Positions 24,570 to 31,645 of a stretch of 64,000 nt of DNA are shown piece after piece. The stretch is taken from positions 1 through 64,000 of the forward strand of contig NZ_BBQH01000028.1 of NCBI RefSeq assembly GCF_018397995.1, given 5' to 3'. The translations under genes and the position numbers were made by a program. The DNA comes from Rhizomonospora bruguierae (GTDB lineage: Bacteria; Actinomycetota; Actinomycetes; Mycobacteriales; Micromonosporaceae). Position 1 is the first letter of the stretch, and each line of letters starts with the position of its first letter. Below the pieces are notes generated by a model. It worked only from the letters and a program-made list of their open reading frames with translations. It was not told the DNA's origin and did no database searches.

Positions 24570-26216
24570 CTATCCGTTGACGACCGCGGCGCGGGCCGCC
24601 GCCGGGTCGCCGGCGGCGCGGGCGGCGGCAGCCAGGGTACGGCACTCGGCCACGGTACGCGTGGCCAGCGCCGCGCGTACCGCGGGCAACGCCCGGGCCG
24701 ACATCGACAGGCTGGTCACGCCCAGGCCCACGAGGACCGGAGCCAACAGCGGATCCGCCCCCGCCTCGCCACAGAGCCCGACCGGCTTGCCGGCCGCCGC
24801 CCCCGCGGCCCCGCAGGCGCCGATGAGGTCGAGCAACGCCGGCTGCCACGGGTCCAGCAAAGCGGCCAGTTCACCGCACTCGCGGTCGGCGGCGAACGTG
24901 TACTGGCTGAGGTCGTTGGTGCCGATGCTGAGGAAGTCGACCACGCCCAGCAGGGCGTCGGCGCGCAGCGCCGCGGCCGGGATCTCCACCATGACACCCG
25001 CCCGGGCAAGACCGGCGGCGCGGCAGCGGTCCACGAACCGGCTCGCCTCGTCCACGGTGGCCACCATCGGCGCCATGACCCAGACGTCGGCGTCCATGCC
25101 GGCGGCGGCCTTCGCGATCGCCGTGAGCTGGGCATCCAACATGGACGGATCGCGGTGGGACAGCCGCAGTCCACGCACCCCGAGAGCGGGGTTCGGCTCC
25201 CGCCCCTGAGCCAGGAACGGCAACGGCTTGTCCGCGCCGGCGTCGAGGGTACGCACCACGACCCGCCGCCCGGCCGCGACGCGGAACACCTCGGCGTAGG
25301 TGGCGATCTGCTCCTCCAGGGACGGCGCCACGGTCCGGTCCAGGTAGAGCAGCTCCGTGCGGAACAGTCCCACCCCCTCGGCGACCGGCACACCCGGATC
25401 GGCCAGGTCACGCGCCGATCCGATGTTGGCCAGCAGCGCGACCGGGTGGCCGTCCGCCGTCCGGCCGGGCCCGGCCGGTGCGGCCAGCGCCGACCGGCGC
25501 GCCTGCTCCTGCGCGCCGGTCGCGGCCACCGTCTGCTCGTCCACCCCGACGCTGACCGCCCCGACCGCCCCGTCGACGCGCACCAGCGTGCCGTCCGCGA
25601 CGTCCCGGATTCCGGGGCAGCGCACCACGGCCGGCAGCCCGAGCGAGCGGGCCAGGATCGCGGTGTGGCTGGTCGGTCCGCCCTCCTCGGTCACCACCGC
25701 CAGTACCCGCGTGAGGTCCAGGCCGACCGTGTCGGCCGGGGCGAGATCGCGGGCGAAGAGCACGAACGGGACGCCCGGCGCCGGGACGCCGGGCATCGCC
25801 ACGCCCGTACACACCGCGACCGCCCGGTCGCGCAGGTCGTCGAGGTCGGCGACCCGCTCCGCGAGGTAGCCCCCGGACGACTCGAACCCGGCCCGGTAGG
25901 CCGCCAGCACGGCGGTGATGGCGTGGGCCGCGTCCCGCCCGGCCTTCACCTCGGCGGCGACCGAGTCCTCCAGCACCGGGTCCCGCACGATCATCGCCTG
26001 GGCGACCAGAATCTCGGCCGCGGCCCGGTCGCTGCTCGCCTCCGAGCGCCGCATCAGGTCATCGGCGACCGCGCGCAGCGCCGCGGCCGCCCGGGCCAGC
26101 TCGGCCTCCGGGTCGGTCACCGGCCGCGGGGCGGGCAGCGGGGGCGGCTCGGTGAGTCGGTATGCCGGGCCGGCCGCCCACCCCGGACTGACCGGCACGC
26201 CGGTGAGCTCAGGCAC
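24570..26216 (-). CDS. ptsI: PTS enzyme I (phosphoenolpyruvate-protein phosphotransferase)
   Basis: A 548-residue enzyme I that takes phosphate from PEP and passes it to HPr. It has an N-terminal HPr-binding helical domain (about 35-130), the phospho-His motif EEGGPTSHTAILAR with His184, and a C-terminal PEP-binding TIM barrel with FRTELLYLD, RTLDAGADKPL and the catalytic Cys in PVGLCGEAG. The length is slightly below the usual 570. GTG 26216 overlaps the ptsH stop by eight bases. A much longer open frame upstream is only a shadow over HPr and the dehydrogenase. It is the last gene of the PTS operon. Confidence 0.93.
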   Translation of the reverse strand: MPELTGVPVSPGWAAGPAYRLTEPPPLPAPRPVTDPEAELARAAAALRAVADDLMRRSEASSDRAAAEILVAQAMIVRDPVLEDSVAAEVKAGRDAAHAITAVLAAYRAGFESSGGYLAERVADLDDLRDRAVAVCTGVAMPGVPAPGVPFVLFARDLAPADTVGLDLTRVLAVVTEEGGPTSHTAILARSLGLPAVVRCPGIRDVADGTLVRVDGAVGAVSVGVDEQTVAATGAQEQARRSALAAPAGPGRTADGHPVALLANIGSARDLADPGVPVAEGVGLFRTELLYLDRTVAPSLEEQIATYAEVFRVAAGRRVVVRTLDAGADKPLPFLAQGREPNPALGVRGLRLSHRDPSMLDAQLTAIAKAAAGMDADVWVMAPMVATVDEASRFVDRCRAAGLARAGVMVEIPAAALRADALLGVVDFLSIGTNDLSQYTFAADRECGELAALLDPWQPALLDLIGACGAAGAAAGKPVGLCGEAGADPLLAPVLVGLGVTSLSMSARALPAVRAALATRTVAECRTLAAAARAAGDPAAARAAVVNG

Positions 26217-26514
26217 CGGTACCCGCCGTCTCGGTGGACGACGCCGGCTCCTGGTCCAGGTCGCGGACGAGCAGATCGGCGAGCACGTCGAGTGCCGCCT
26301 CGGCACCCTCGCCGTCGGCTTCGAGCGTGACCTCGGTGCCGCGCTTGGCGCCGAGCGCCAGCACCGAAAGAATGCTGCCGGCCGGCACCGCCGGGCCGTC
26401 CCCGGTGCGGATGGTGACCCGGACGGGCTGGGCCGCGGCGGCGGACACGAACAGGGCGGCCGGCCGGGCGTGCAGCCCGCTGGCGGAGCCGACGACGACG
26501 GTACGCGAGGGCAT
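26209..26514 (-). CDS. ptsH: PTS phosphocarrier protein HPr
   Basis: A 101-residue HPr. The active His is His15 in SASGLHARPA, followed by the Ser46-region motif AGSILSVLALGAKRG, whose Ser is the regulatory phosphorylation site in Gram-positive HPr. A C-terminal tail of about 12 residues (PASSTETAGTGA) extends beyond the usual 88. It relays phosphate from enzyme I to EIIA. It lies between the zinc dehydrogenase and ptsI, overlapping the latter. Confidence 0.92.
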   Translation of the reverse strand: MPSRTVVVGSASGLHARPAALFVSAAAAQPVRVTIRTGDGPAVPAGSILSVLALGAKRGTEVTLEADGEGAEAALDVLADLLVRDLDQEPASSTETAGTGA

Positions 26515-26551
26515 GGCTGTTCCTCTCCTCTGTGGACGCTCAAAAGGATTG

Positions 26552-27592
26552 CTAGGGCTCGATGGTGACCTTGATGGCGGCCCCCCGGGCCACGATGTCG
26601 AACGCCGACAGGGCCTCGTCGAGCGGCAGGCGGTGGGTAATGAGGTCGGCCACCGGCACGGCCCCCGCGGCGATGAGCTCCAGCGCCTTGGCGTTGTGGG
26701 TGGGGCTGGACCCGTTGGCCCCGACGATGGTCAGCTCCCGGTAGTGGACCAGGTTGGAGTCGCAGGCGATGACCGGGTTGTCCTTCGGCAGTCCGCCGAA
26801 GAAGCTGATGCGTCCCTGGCGGGCGGCCATCGCGATCGCCTGTTCCTGCGCGGCGCCCGACGCCGCGGCGGTGATGACCACGTCGGCACCGCGGCCGTCG
26901 GTGAGCTTGCGGATCTCGTCGACCACGTCCACCTCGGCGCCGCTGACGGCGGCGTCCGGTGCGACCAGGTCGGCGGCCATCCGCAGCCGGGGCGTGTTGA
27001 CGTCGACCAGGAACACCCGGGCGGCACCCCGGGCGCGGGCCAACCGCACGTGCAGGCAGCCGATGGGACCCGAGCCCATCACCACCACGTCGTCGCCCTT
27101 GCTCACCCGGGCCAGCATCTGGCCGTTGAGAACGCAGGCGAGCGGCTCGGCCACCGAGGCCTCGGCGTAGCTGAGCGCCTCCGGGATCCGGTTCAGGCCC
27201 TCGACCGCGAGCACCTTCGCCGGCACCACGAGATACTCGGCGAAGCCGCCCTCGTAGTGGTAGCCCATCGACTCCTGGTTCGGGCAGACCGTCATCCGGC
27301 CGCGCCGGCAGTCCGGGCACCGTCCACAGGGGATCGCCGCGATCACCTGCACCCGGTCGCCGGGAGCGAACCCGGCGACGCCGTCGCCGATCTCGACCAC
27401 CTCGCCGGCGATCTCGTGCCCCATGATCCGCGGCGGCACGATGTGGTGGTGACCGAACTTGAAGATCTTGACGTCGGTGCCGCAGGTCGAGCAGGCGCGC
27501 ACCCGGAGCTTGACCTCGCCGGCGCCGGTGGACGGTTCGGCCGCCTCCTCGATGCGCACGTCGCCTGGCGCGTGGAAACGAACGACCTTCAT
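26552..27592 (-). CDS. Zinc-dependent alcohol dehydrogenase (sugar-alcohol phosphate type)
   Basis: A 346-residue medium-chain zinc dehydrogenase. The catalytic zinc ligands lie in CSTCGTD and GHEIAGEV, the structural zinc motif is CGRCPDCRRGRMTVC, and the Rossmann motif is VMGSGPIGCLHVRLARA. Its place in a PTS operon between EIIA and HPr suggests that it oxidises the imported sugar-alcohol phosphate, as GatD does for galactitol-1-phosphate. Typical mannitol-1-phosphate dehydrogenase (MtlD) belongs to a different, long-chain family. The ATG overlaps the EIIA stop (ATGA). The exact substrate cannot be read from the sequence. Confidence 0.82.
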   Translation of the reverse strand: MKVVRFHAPGDVRIEEAAEPSTGAGEVKLRVRACSTCGTDVKIFKFGHHHIVPPRIMGHEIAGEVVEIGDGVAGFAPGDRVQVIAAIPCGRCPDCRRGRMTVCPNQESMGYHYEGGFAEYLVVPAKVLAVEGLNRIPEALSYAEASVAEPLACVLNGQMLARVSKGDDVVVMGSGPIGCLHVRLARARGAARVFLVDVNTPRLRMAADLVAPDAAVSGAEVDVVDEIRKLTDGRGADVVITAAASGAAQEQAIAMAARQGRISFFGGLPKDNPVIACDSNLVHYRELTIVGANGSSPTHNAKALELIAAGAVPVADLITHRLPLDEALSAFDIVARGAAIKVTIEP

Positions 27593-28062
27593 GCGGTGCT
27601 TTCCTTCCTTACCGGGGACAACAGGGCCAGCACCTCGTCCGGCTCGGTCGCCTCGCGCAACGCGCGGGCGCGCTCGGGATCGAGGAGGATCTGGGCCAGT
27701 TCGGACAGGATCTCGACGTGGCCGTCGCCGCGGGCCGCGATCGCCACGCAGACGAGCACGCGGTTGCCGTTCCAGTCGACGCCGTCCGGGAAGCGCAGCA
27801 CGGCCAACGCGTCGCGGCGCACGCACTCCTTGGCGGTCAGGGTGCCGTGCGGGATGGCAACCCCCTCCCCGACGTACGTGGAGATCGTCTGCTCGCGGGC
27901 GAGCATCGCCTCCACGTACGCCGGGGTGACCGCGCCGACCTCGACCAGCGTCTCGCCGCACCGCCGGATCGCCTCATCCGTCGTGGCGGCGCGTTCGCTC
28001 AGCCGAATCGCATCACGGTCCAGCAGGCCGGCGCCGGGCCGGGTGCTGGCGGGTTCAGCCAT
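27589..28062 (-). CDS. PTS EIIA component, mannitol/fructose family
   Basis: A 157-residue EIIA of the mannitol type, with the phospho-His motif STYVGEGVAIPHGT (His72) and the C-terminal HVEILSELAQILLDPE segment. It receives phosphate from HPr and passes it to EIIB. The ATG overlaps the EIIB stop by eight bases, and its own stop overlaps the dehydrogenase ATG. The match to MtlF/EIIA-Mtl is good by motif (GVAIPHGT), though the fructose EIIA family is close. Confidence 0.85.
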   Translation of the reverse strand: MAEPASTRPGAGLLDRDAIRLSERAATTDEAIRRCGETLVEVGAVTPAYVEAMLAREQTISTYVGEGVAIPHGTLTAKECVRRDALAVLRFPDGVDWNGNRVLVCVAIAARGDGHVEILSELAQILLDPERARALREATEPDEVLALLSPVRKESTA

Positions 28063-28363
28063 GAAGGTCCCCGCCGTACTGGACGGCCATGATGATCGTG
28101 TTGATCGCGGGGTCGCCCAGGAACACCCGGATCGGCACGATGACCTTGTCGGGGGCGCTCGCCCGGGCCCGGTCGGCGAGTCCGACGTGGGTGACCACGA
28201 CGTCGGCGTCGGCCGGGATGTCGTTGACCGGGGTGTGCTCGACGGTGACCGAATGCCGGCTGAGCTGGCGGCGCAGCGTGCTGGCCAGCATCACGCTCGA
28301 ACCCATCCCGGCGTCACAGGCCACCACGACCTTGTGGATGTCGTTGCCCTTGATTGACGGCAT
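28055..28363 (-). CDS. PTS EIIB component, mannitol type
   Basis: A 102-residue EIIB with the active-site loop VVVACDAGMGSSVM (Cys16), the signature of mannitol-type EIIB. It transfers phosphate to the sugar bound in EIIC. ATG 28363 follows the EIIC stop after a single base, so translation is coupled. In most mannitol PTS the B domain is fused to C; here it is a separate gene. Confidence 0.87.
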   Translation of the reverse strand: MPSIKGNDIHKVVVACDAGMGSSVMLASTLRRQLSRHSVTVEHTPVNDIPADADVVVTHVGLADRARASAPDKVIVPIRVFLGDPAINTIIMAVQYGGDLHG

Positions 28364-28364
28364 G

Positions 28365-29528
28365 TCATGCCTCCGTGGTCGCGGCGCGGCCGGTCTGCGG
28401 CGCGCGGTGCTGGGCCGGCACGGCGCCGGCCGGTGAGACGGGCGCGTCGGCCAGCGCCGCGTCGGCGTCGTCGGTCCGCTTCTCCAGTCGGCCGAAGCCC
28501 AGCAGCACCGAGGCGACCACAAACGTGACGGCCGCGGCGATGATCACGCCGGCGATCATGCCGAGGTACGAACCCTTCGGGGTCACCGCGAAGTAGGCGA
28601 AGATACTGCCCGGCGAGGGGCTGGCGACGAGCCCGGCGCCGGTCACCATGAACGTGAGCACGCCGGAGGCGCCACCGACCATCATGGCCAGGATCAGGCG
28701 CGGCTTCATCAGCACGTACGGGAAGTAGATCTCGTGGATGCCGCCCAGGAAGTGCACCACCATCGCGGCGGGCGTGGACGGGCGCAGCGCGCGCGGGCCG
28801 AACAGGAAGAACGCGACGAGAAGCCCCAACCCCGGCCCCGGGTTCGACTCGATCATGAACAGGATCGAGTCGCCGGTCTTCGCCGACTCGGCGATGCCCA
28901 GCGGCCCGAACACGCCGTGGTTGATGGCGTTGTTGAGGAACAGCACCTTGGCCGGCTCGACGATCACCGACGCGAACGGCAGCAGGTGGTTGCTGACCAG
29001 CCAGTCCACGCCGTCACCGGCCCTGCCCGCGACCCAGGAGACCACCGGCCCGATGCCCCACCGGCCCAGCAGTGCCATGCCGCCGCCGATGATGCCGGCC
29101 GAGAAGTTGTCGATGAGCATCTCGAAGCCGGGCTTGACCTTGCCCTGGATCAGCTCGTCGAAGAGCTTCAGGAGGTACGCGGTCAGCGGGCCGATGATCA
29201 TGGCGCCGAGGAACATCGGCACGTCCGACCCGACACAGATGCCGGCCGTGGCGATGGCGCCGACGACGGCACCGCGCTGACCGTGCACGAGGCGACCACC
29301 GGTGTACCCGATCAGGATCGGCAGCAGGTAGGTGATCATGGGCCCGACCAGTTCGGCGAAGAACGTGTTGGGCACCCAACCGGTCGGGATGAACAGGGCC
29401 GTGATGAGGCCCCACGCGATGAAGGCGCCGATGTTCGGCATGACCATCGCGGCGAGGTTGCCGCCGATGCGCTGTACCCGGGCCTTGAATCCGCTGCCGG
29501 TGACCGGCGGTGTGTAGGGGGTGGCCAT
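28365..29528 (-). CDS. mtlA: PTS EIIC permease, mannitol family
   Basis: A 387-residue membrane permease closely resembling the IIC domain of MtlA: RIGGNLAAMVMPNIGAFIAWG at the N-terminus (in part), the middle motif GPLTAYLLKLFDE, the substrate region NNAINHGVFGPLG, and FLGGIHEIYFPYVLM. About eight to ten membrane segments, with a short cytosolic tail instead of the B domain. AAGGAG lies six bases before the ATG. Probably transports mannitol or a related hexitol while phosphorylating it. Confidence 0.9.
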   Translation of the reverse strand: MATPYTPPVTGSGFKARVQRIGGNLAAMVMPNIGAFIAWGLITALFIPTGWVPNTFFAELVGPMITYLLPILIGYTGGRLVHGQRGAVVGAIATAGICVGSDVPMFLGAMIIGPLTAYLLKLFDELIQGKVKPGFEMLIDNFSAGIIGGGMALLGRWGIGPVVSWVAGRAGDGVDWLVSNHLLPFASVIVEPAKVLFLNNAINHGVFGPLGIAESAKTGDSILFMIESNPGPGLGLLVAFFLFGPRALRPSTPAAMVVHFLGGIHEIYFPYVLMKPRLILAMMVGGASGVLTFMVTGAGLVASPSPGSIFAYFAVTPKGSYLGMIAGVIIAAAVTFVVASVLLGFGRLEKRTDDADAALADAPVSPAGAVPAQHRAPQTGRAATTEA

Positions 29529-29560
29529 AGGGACTCCTTGTGGTGGGATGGGGGATATCT

Positions 29561-30607
29561 CTAGAGGACGGACGCTCCGTCCGTTTCGGATGGGTTCTGG
29601 ACGGGCGGTTCCGCACCGTCCACCCGCTGGGTGGTGCCTGCCGGCGCCGCACGCTCCGTCTGCAGTGCGACGCCGGCAGGAGTAGGCGACCCGCCATCGA
29701 CGGCATGGATGGTGACCTGTTCACACCGGATGTCGTGCGGCTCCGGCATCCGGCTTCCGGGCAGGCTGACGGCGGCCGCGCCCCAGGCCACGGCCTCGGC
29801 CAGGGCAGCCTCCCCGCTTGCGCCCGCGGCCAGGAATCCGGCGAGCAGGGCGTCACCGGCCCCGACCGAGCTGCGCGGCCGGGCGACGGGGCACTCGGCC
29901 CGCACCACGCCGTCCGCACCGACCAGCACCGCGCCCTCCGCACCGAGGCTGACCAGCACCGCACCGACACCCCACGACCGGAGCACCTGCGCGGCGGCGA
30001 CGGCGTCGGCGACGGTGGCCAGCGGCGCCCCGATCACCTCGGACAGCTCCTCGCGGTTGGGCTTGACCAGCGTGACGCCGGCCTCCGCGGCCGCCCGCAA
30101 CGCGGCCCCGCTGGTGTCGACCGCGACCCGCAGTCCGGCCCGACACAGCCGCCGGCACAGGTTGCCGAACGCCACATCGGACAGTCCCGGCGGCAGGCTG
30201 CCGCTGACCACCACCCAGTCGGTGCCCCTGGCCTCGGCCAGCGTCTGGGTGGTGATCGCCTCGAATTCGTCGGGCGTGAGCACCGGGCCGGGCTCATTGA
30301 TCTTCGTGACCGTGCCGTCCGGCTCGGCCAGCGTCACGTTGGACCGGGTGTGCCCCACGATCTCCACGGTCAACACGTCGACCATCTCGACCTGCAGCAG
30401 GCGCACCAGGTGCAGCCCCTCGTCGCCGCCGCAGGGCAGCAGGGCACGGGATTCCACGCCGTTAGCCAGCAGTGCACGGGTCACGTTCACGCCCTTGCCA
30501 CCCGGGTCGACCCGTACGCTGGCGGCGCGCAGCACCTCGCCCCGGACCAGGCTCTCCAGCTCGATCGTCCGGTCCAGGCTCGGGTTGAGGGTGAGAGTGA
30601 GTATCAC
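29561..30607 (-). CDS. PfkB-family 1-phosphofructokinase-like sugar kinase
   Basis: A 348-residue PfkB (ribokinase-like) kinase: the N-terminal TLTLNPSLDRTIEL and GGKGVNVTRAL motifs are typical of FruK/LacC, and the anion-hole motif SSVGAGDALLAGFL carries the catalytic Asp. A 35-residue Pro-rich C-terminal tail is extra. It would phosphorylate a ketose phosphate (fructose-1-P or -6-P, or tagatose-6-P) made from the imported sugar. The GTG start overlaps the DeoR stop (GTGA). Confidence 0.85.
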   Translation of the reverse strand: MILTLTLNPSLDRTIELESLVRGEVLRAASVRVDPGGKGVNVTRALLANGVESRALLPCGGDEGLHLVRLLQVEMVDVLTVEIVGHTRSNVTLAEPDGTVTKINEPGPVLTPDEFEAITTQTLAEARGTDWVVVSGSLPPGLSDVAFGNLCRRLCRAGLRVAVDTSGAALRAAAEAGVTLVKPNREELSEVIGAPLATVADAVAAAQVLRSWGVGAVLVSLGAEGAVLVGADGVVRAECPVARPRSSVGAGDALLAGFLAAGASGEAALAEAVAWGAAAVSLPGSRMPEPHDIRCEQVTIHAVDGGSPTPAGVALQTERAAPAGTTQRVDGAEPPVQNPSETDGASVL

Positions 30608-31365
30608 GCGCGCACCACACGAACGCCAGCGGCCTCGACCTCGTCGGCCAGTCCGTCGTCGAGCCCGGCGTCGGTCACCAGCGTGTCGACGTCGGCGAGG
30701 TCGCCGAACCGGGCCAGATAGTCGTTGCCGATCTTCGTGTGGTCCGCCAGCAGCACCGCGCGGCGGGACGACGCGATCATCGCGCGCTTCACCGCCGCCT
30801 CCGCCGGGTCCGGCGTGGTCAGGCCGCGCTCGACGGACGCACCGTTGGTGCCGAGGAACACCACGTCCACGTAGACGTCGGCGAGCGGTCGCAGCGCCCA
30901 GTCGTCCACCGTGGCCATCGTCTTGCCCCGGATGCGCCCACCGAGGATCAGCACGTTCAGGTTGGCGCGGCTGCCGAGCATCGTGGCCAGCACGGGCGAG
31001 TTCACGATCACCGTGAGCTCCCGGTCGGGCGGGAGGGCGTGCGCGAGCCGGGCGGTGGTGGTGCCCGCGTCGAGGATGATCGAGCCTTCGTCCGGGAGCT
31101 CGGCGAGCGCCGCCTTGGCGATGCGTTCCTTCTCCGCGATCAGTAAGGCATCGCGCGCGGCCAGGGCGGGCTCGAAGCCGATCCGCTCGACGGGAATCGC
31201 CCCGCCGTGCACCCGACGCAGGACCGCGGCCCGCTCCAGGGTGGTGAGATCGCGGCGCACCGTCTCCGCCGTTACGTTGAACGCCTCTGCCAGCGTCGTC
31301 ACGTCAACCCGTCCGTTAGCCCTGGCCAGGCGCAGGATCTCCTGCTGCCGTTCCTCGGCATACAT
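30604..31365 (-). CDS. DeoR-family transcriptional regulator
   Basis: A 253-residue DeoR/GlpR regulator: N-terminal winged HTH (RQQEILRLARANGRV; VTAETVRRDLTTLE) followed by a sugar-phosphate sensing domain (ILDAGTTTARLAHAL, LGGRIRGKTM, GLTTPDPAEAAVKRAMI). As first gene of the PTS operon it likely represses the operon until a phosphorylated sugar binds. The spacing is a four-base overlap with the kinase gene. Confidence 0.9.
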   Translation of the reverse strand: MYAEERQQEILRLARANGRVDVTTLAEAFNVTAETVRRDLTTLERAAVLRRVHGGAIPVERIGFEPALAARDALLIAEKERIAKAALAELPDEGSIILDAGTTTARLAHALPPDRELTVIVNSPVLATMLGSRANLNVLILGGRIRGKTMATVDDWALRPLADVYVDVVFLGTNGASVERGLTTPDPAEAAVKRAMIASSRRAVLLADHTKIGNDYLARFGDLADVDTLVTDAGLDDGLADEVEAAGVRVVRA

Positions 31366-31645
31366 ATGGTTTCACCGCCGTTTCGCTTTTGCTTGTGACT
31401 TGTTTACGTCCGTATATGTGGGAAGTCAACCCTTCACTCCGCGGGCGTGCACCATCCGCTGGGGCCCCTCCCCGTGAACACGCCCGCCAGCAGCGAAAAC
31501 GGGTGCCGCCGCGGGTCCGGTGACATCCGAATCGGGACCGGCCGACGTCCCCCGTTCCGGGCGCCACCGCGGAACAGGTGACATCGTCCACCTCTTCCGT
31601 GAGCCGACGGGCTCCCGCGTCCGTCATGTGGGTATGGGGTTCGCG
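31366..31645. promoter_or_regulatory. Divergent promoter region, PTS operon / accessory protein
   Basis: 280 bp between the DeoR ATG and the chosen start of the plus-strand accessory gene. It has an A/T-richer part directly upstream of the DeoR gene (about 31375-31430), the likely PTS operon promoter and DeoR operator. No convincing repeat was found. Confidence 0.45.

Noticed and set aside
24570-27320. A 916-codon minus-strand frame suggesting a giant enzyme I fusion
   Set aside because: Only the part from 26216 downward is enzyme I. The rest overlaps HPr and the dehydrogenase in other frames and has no motif.
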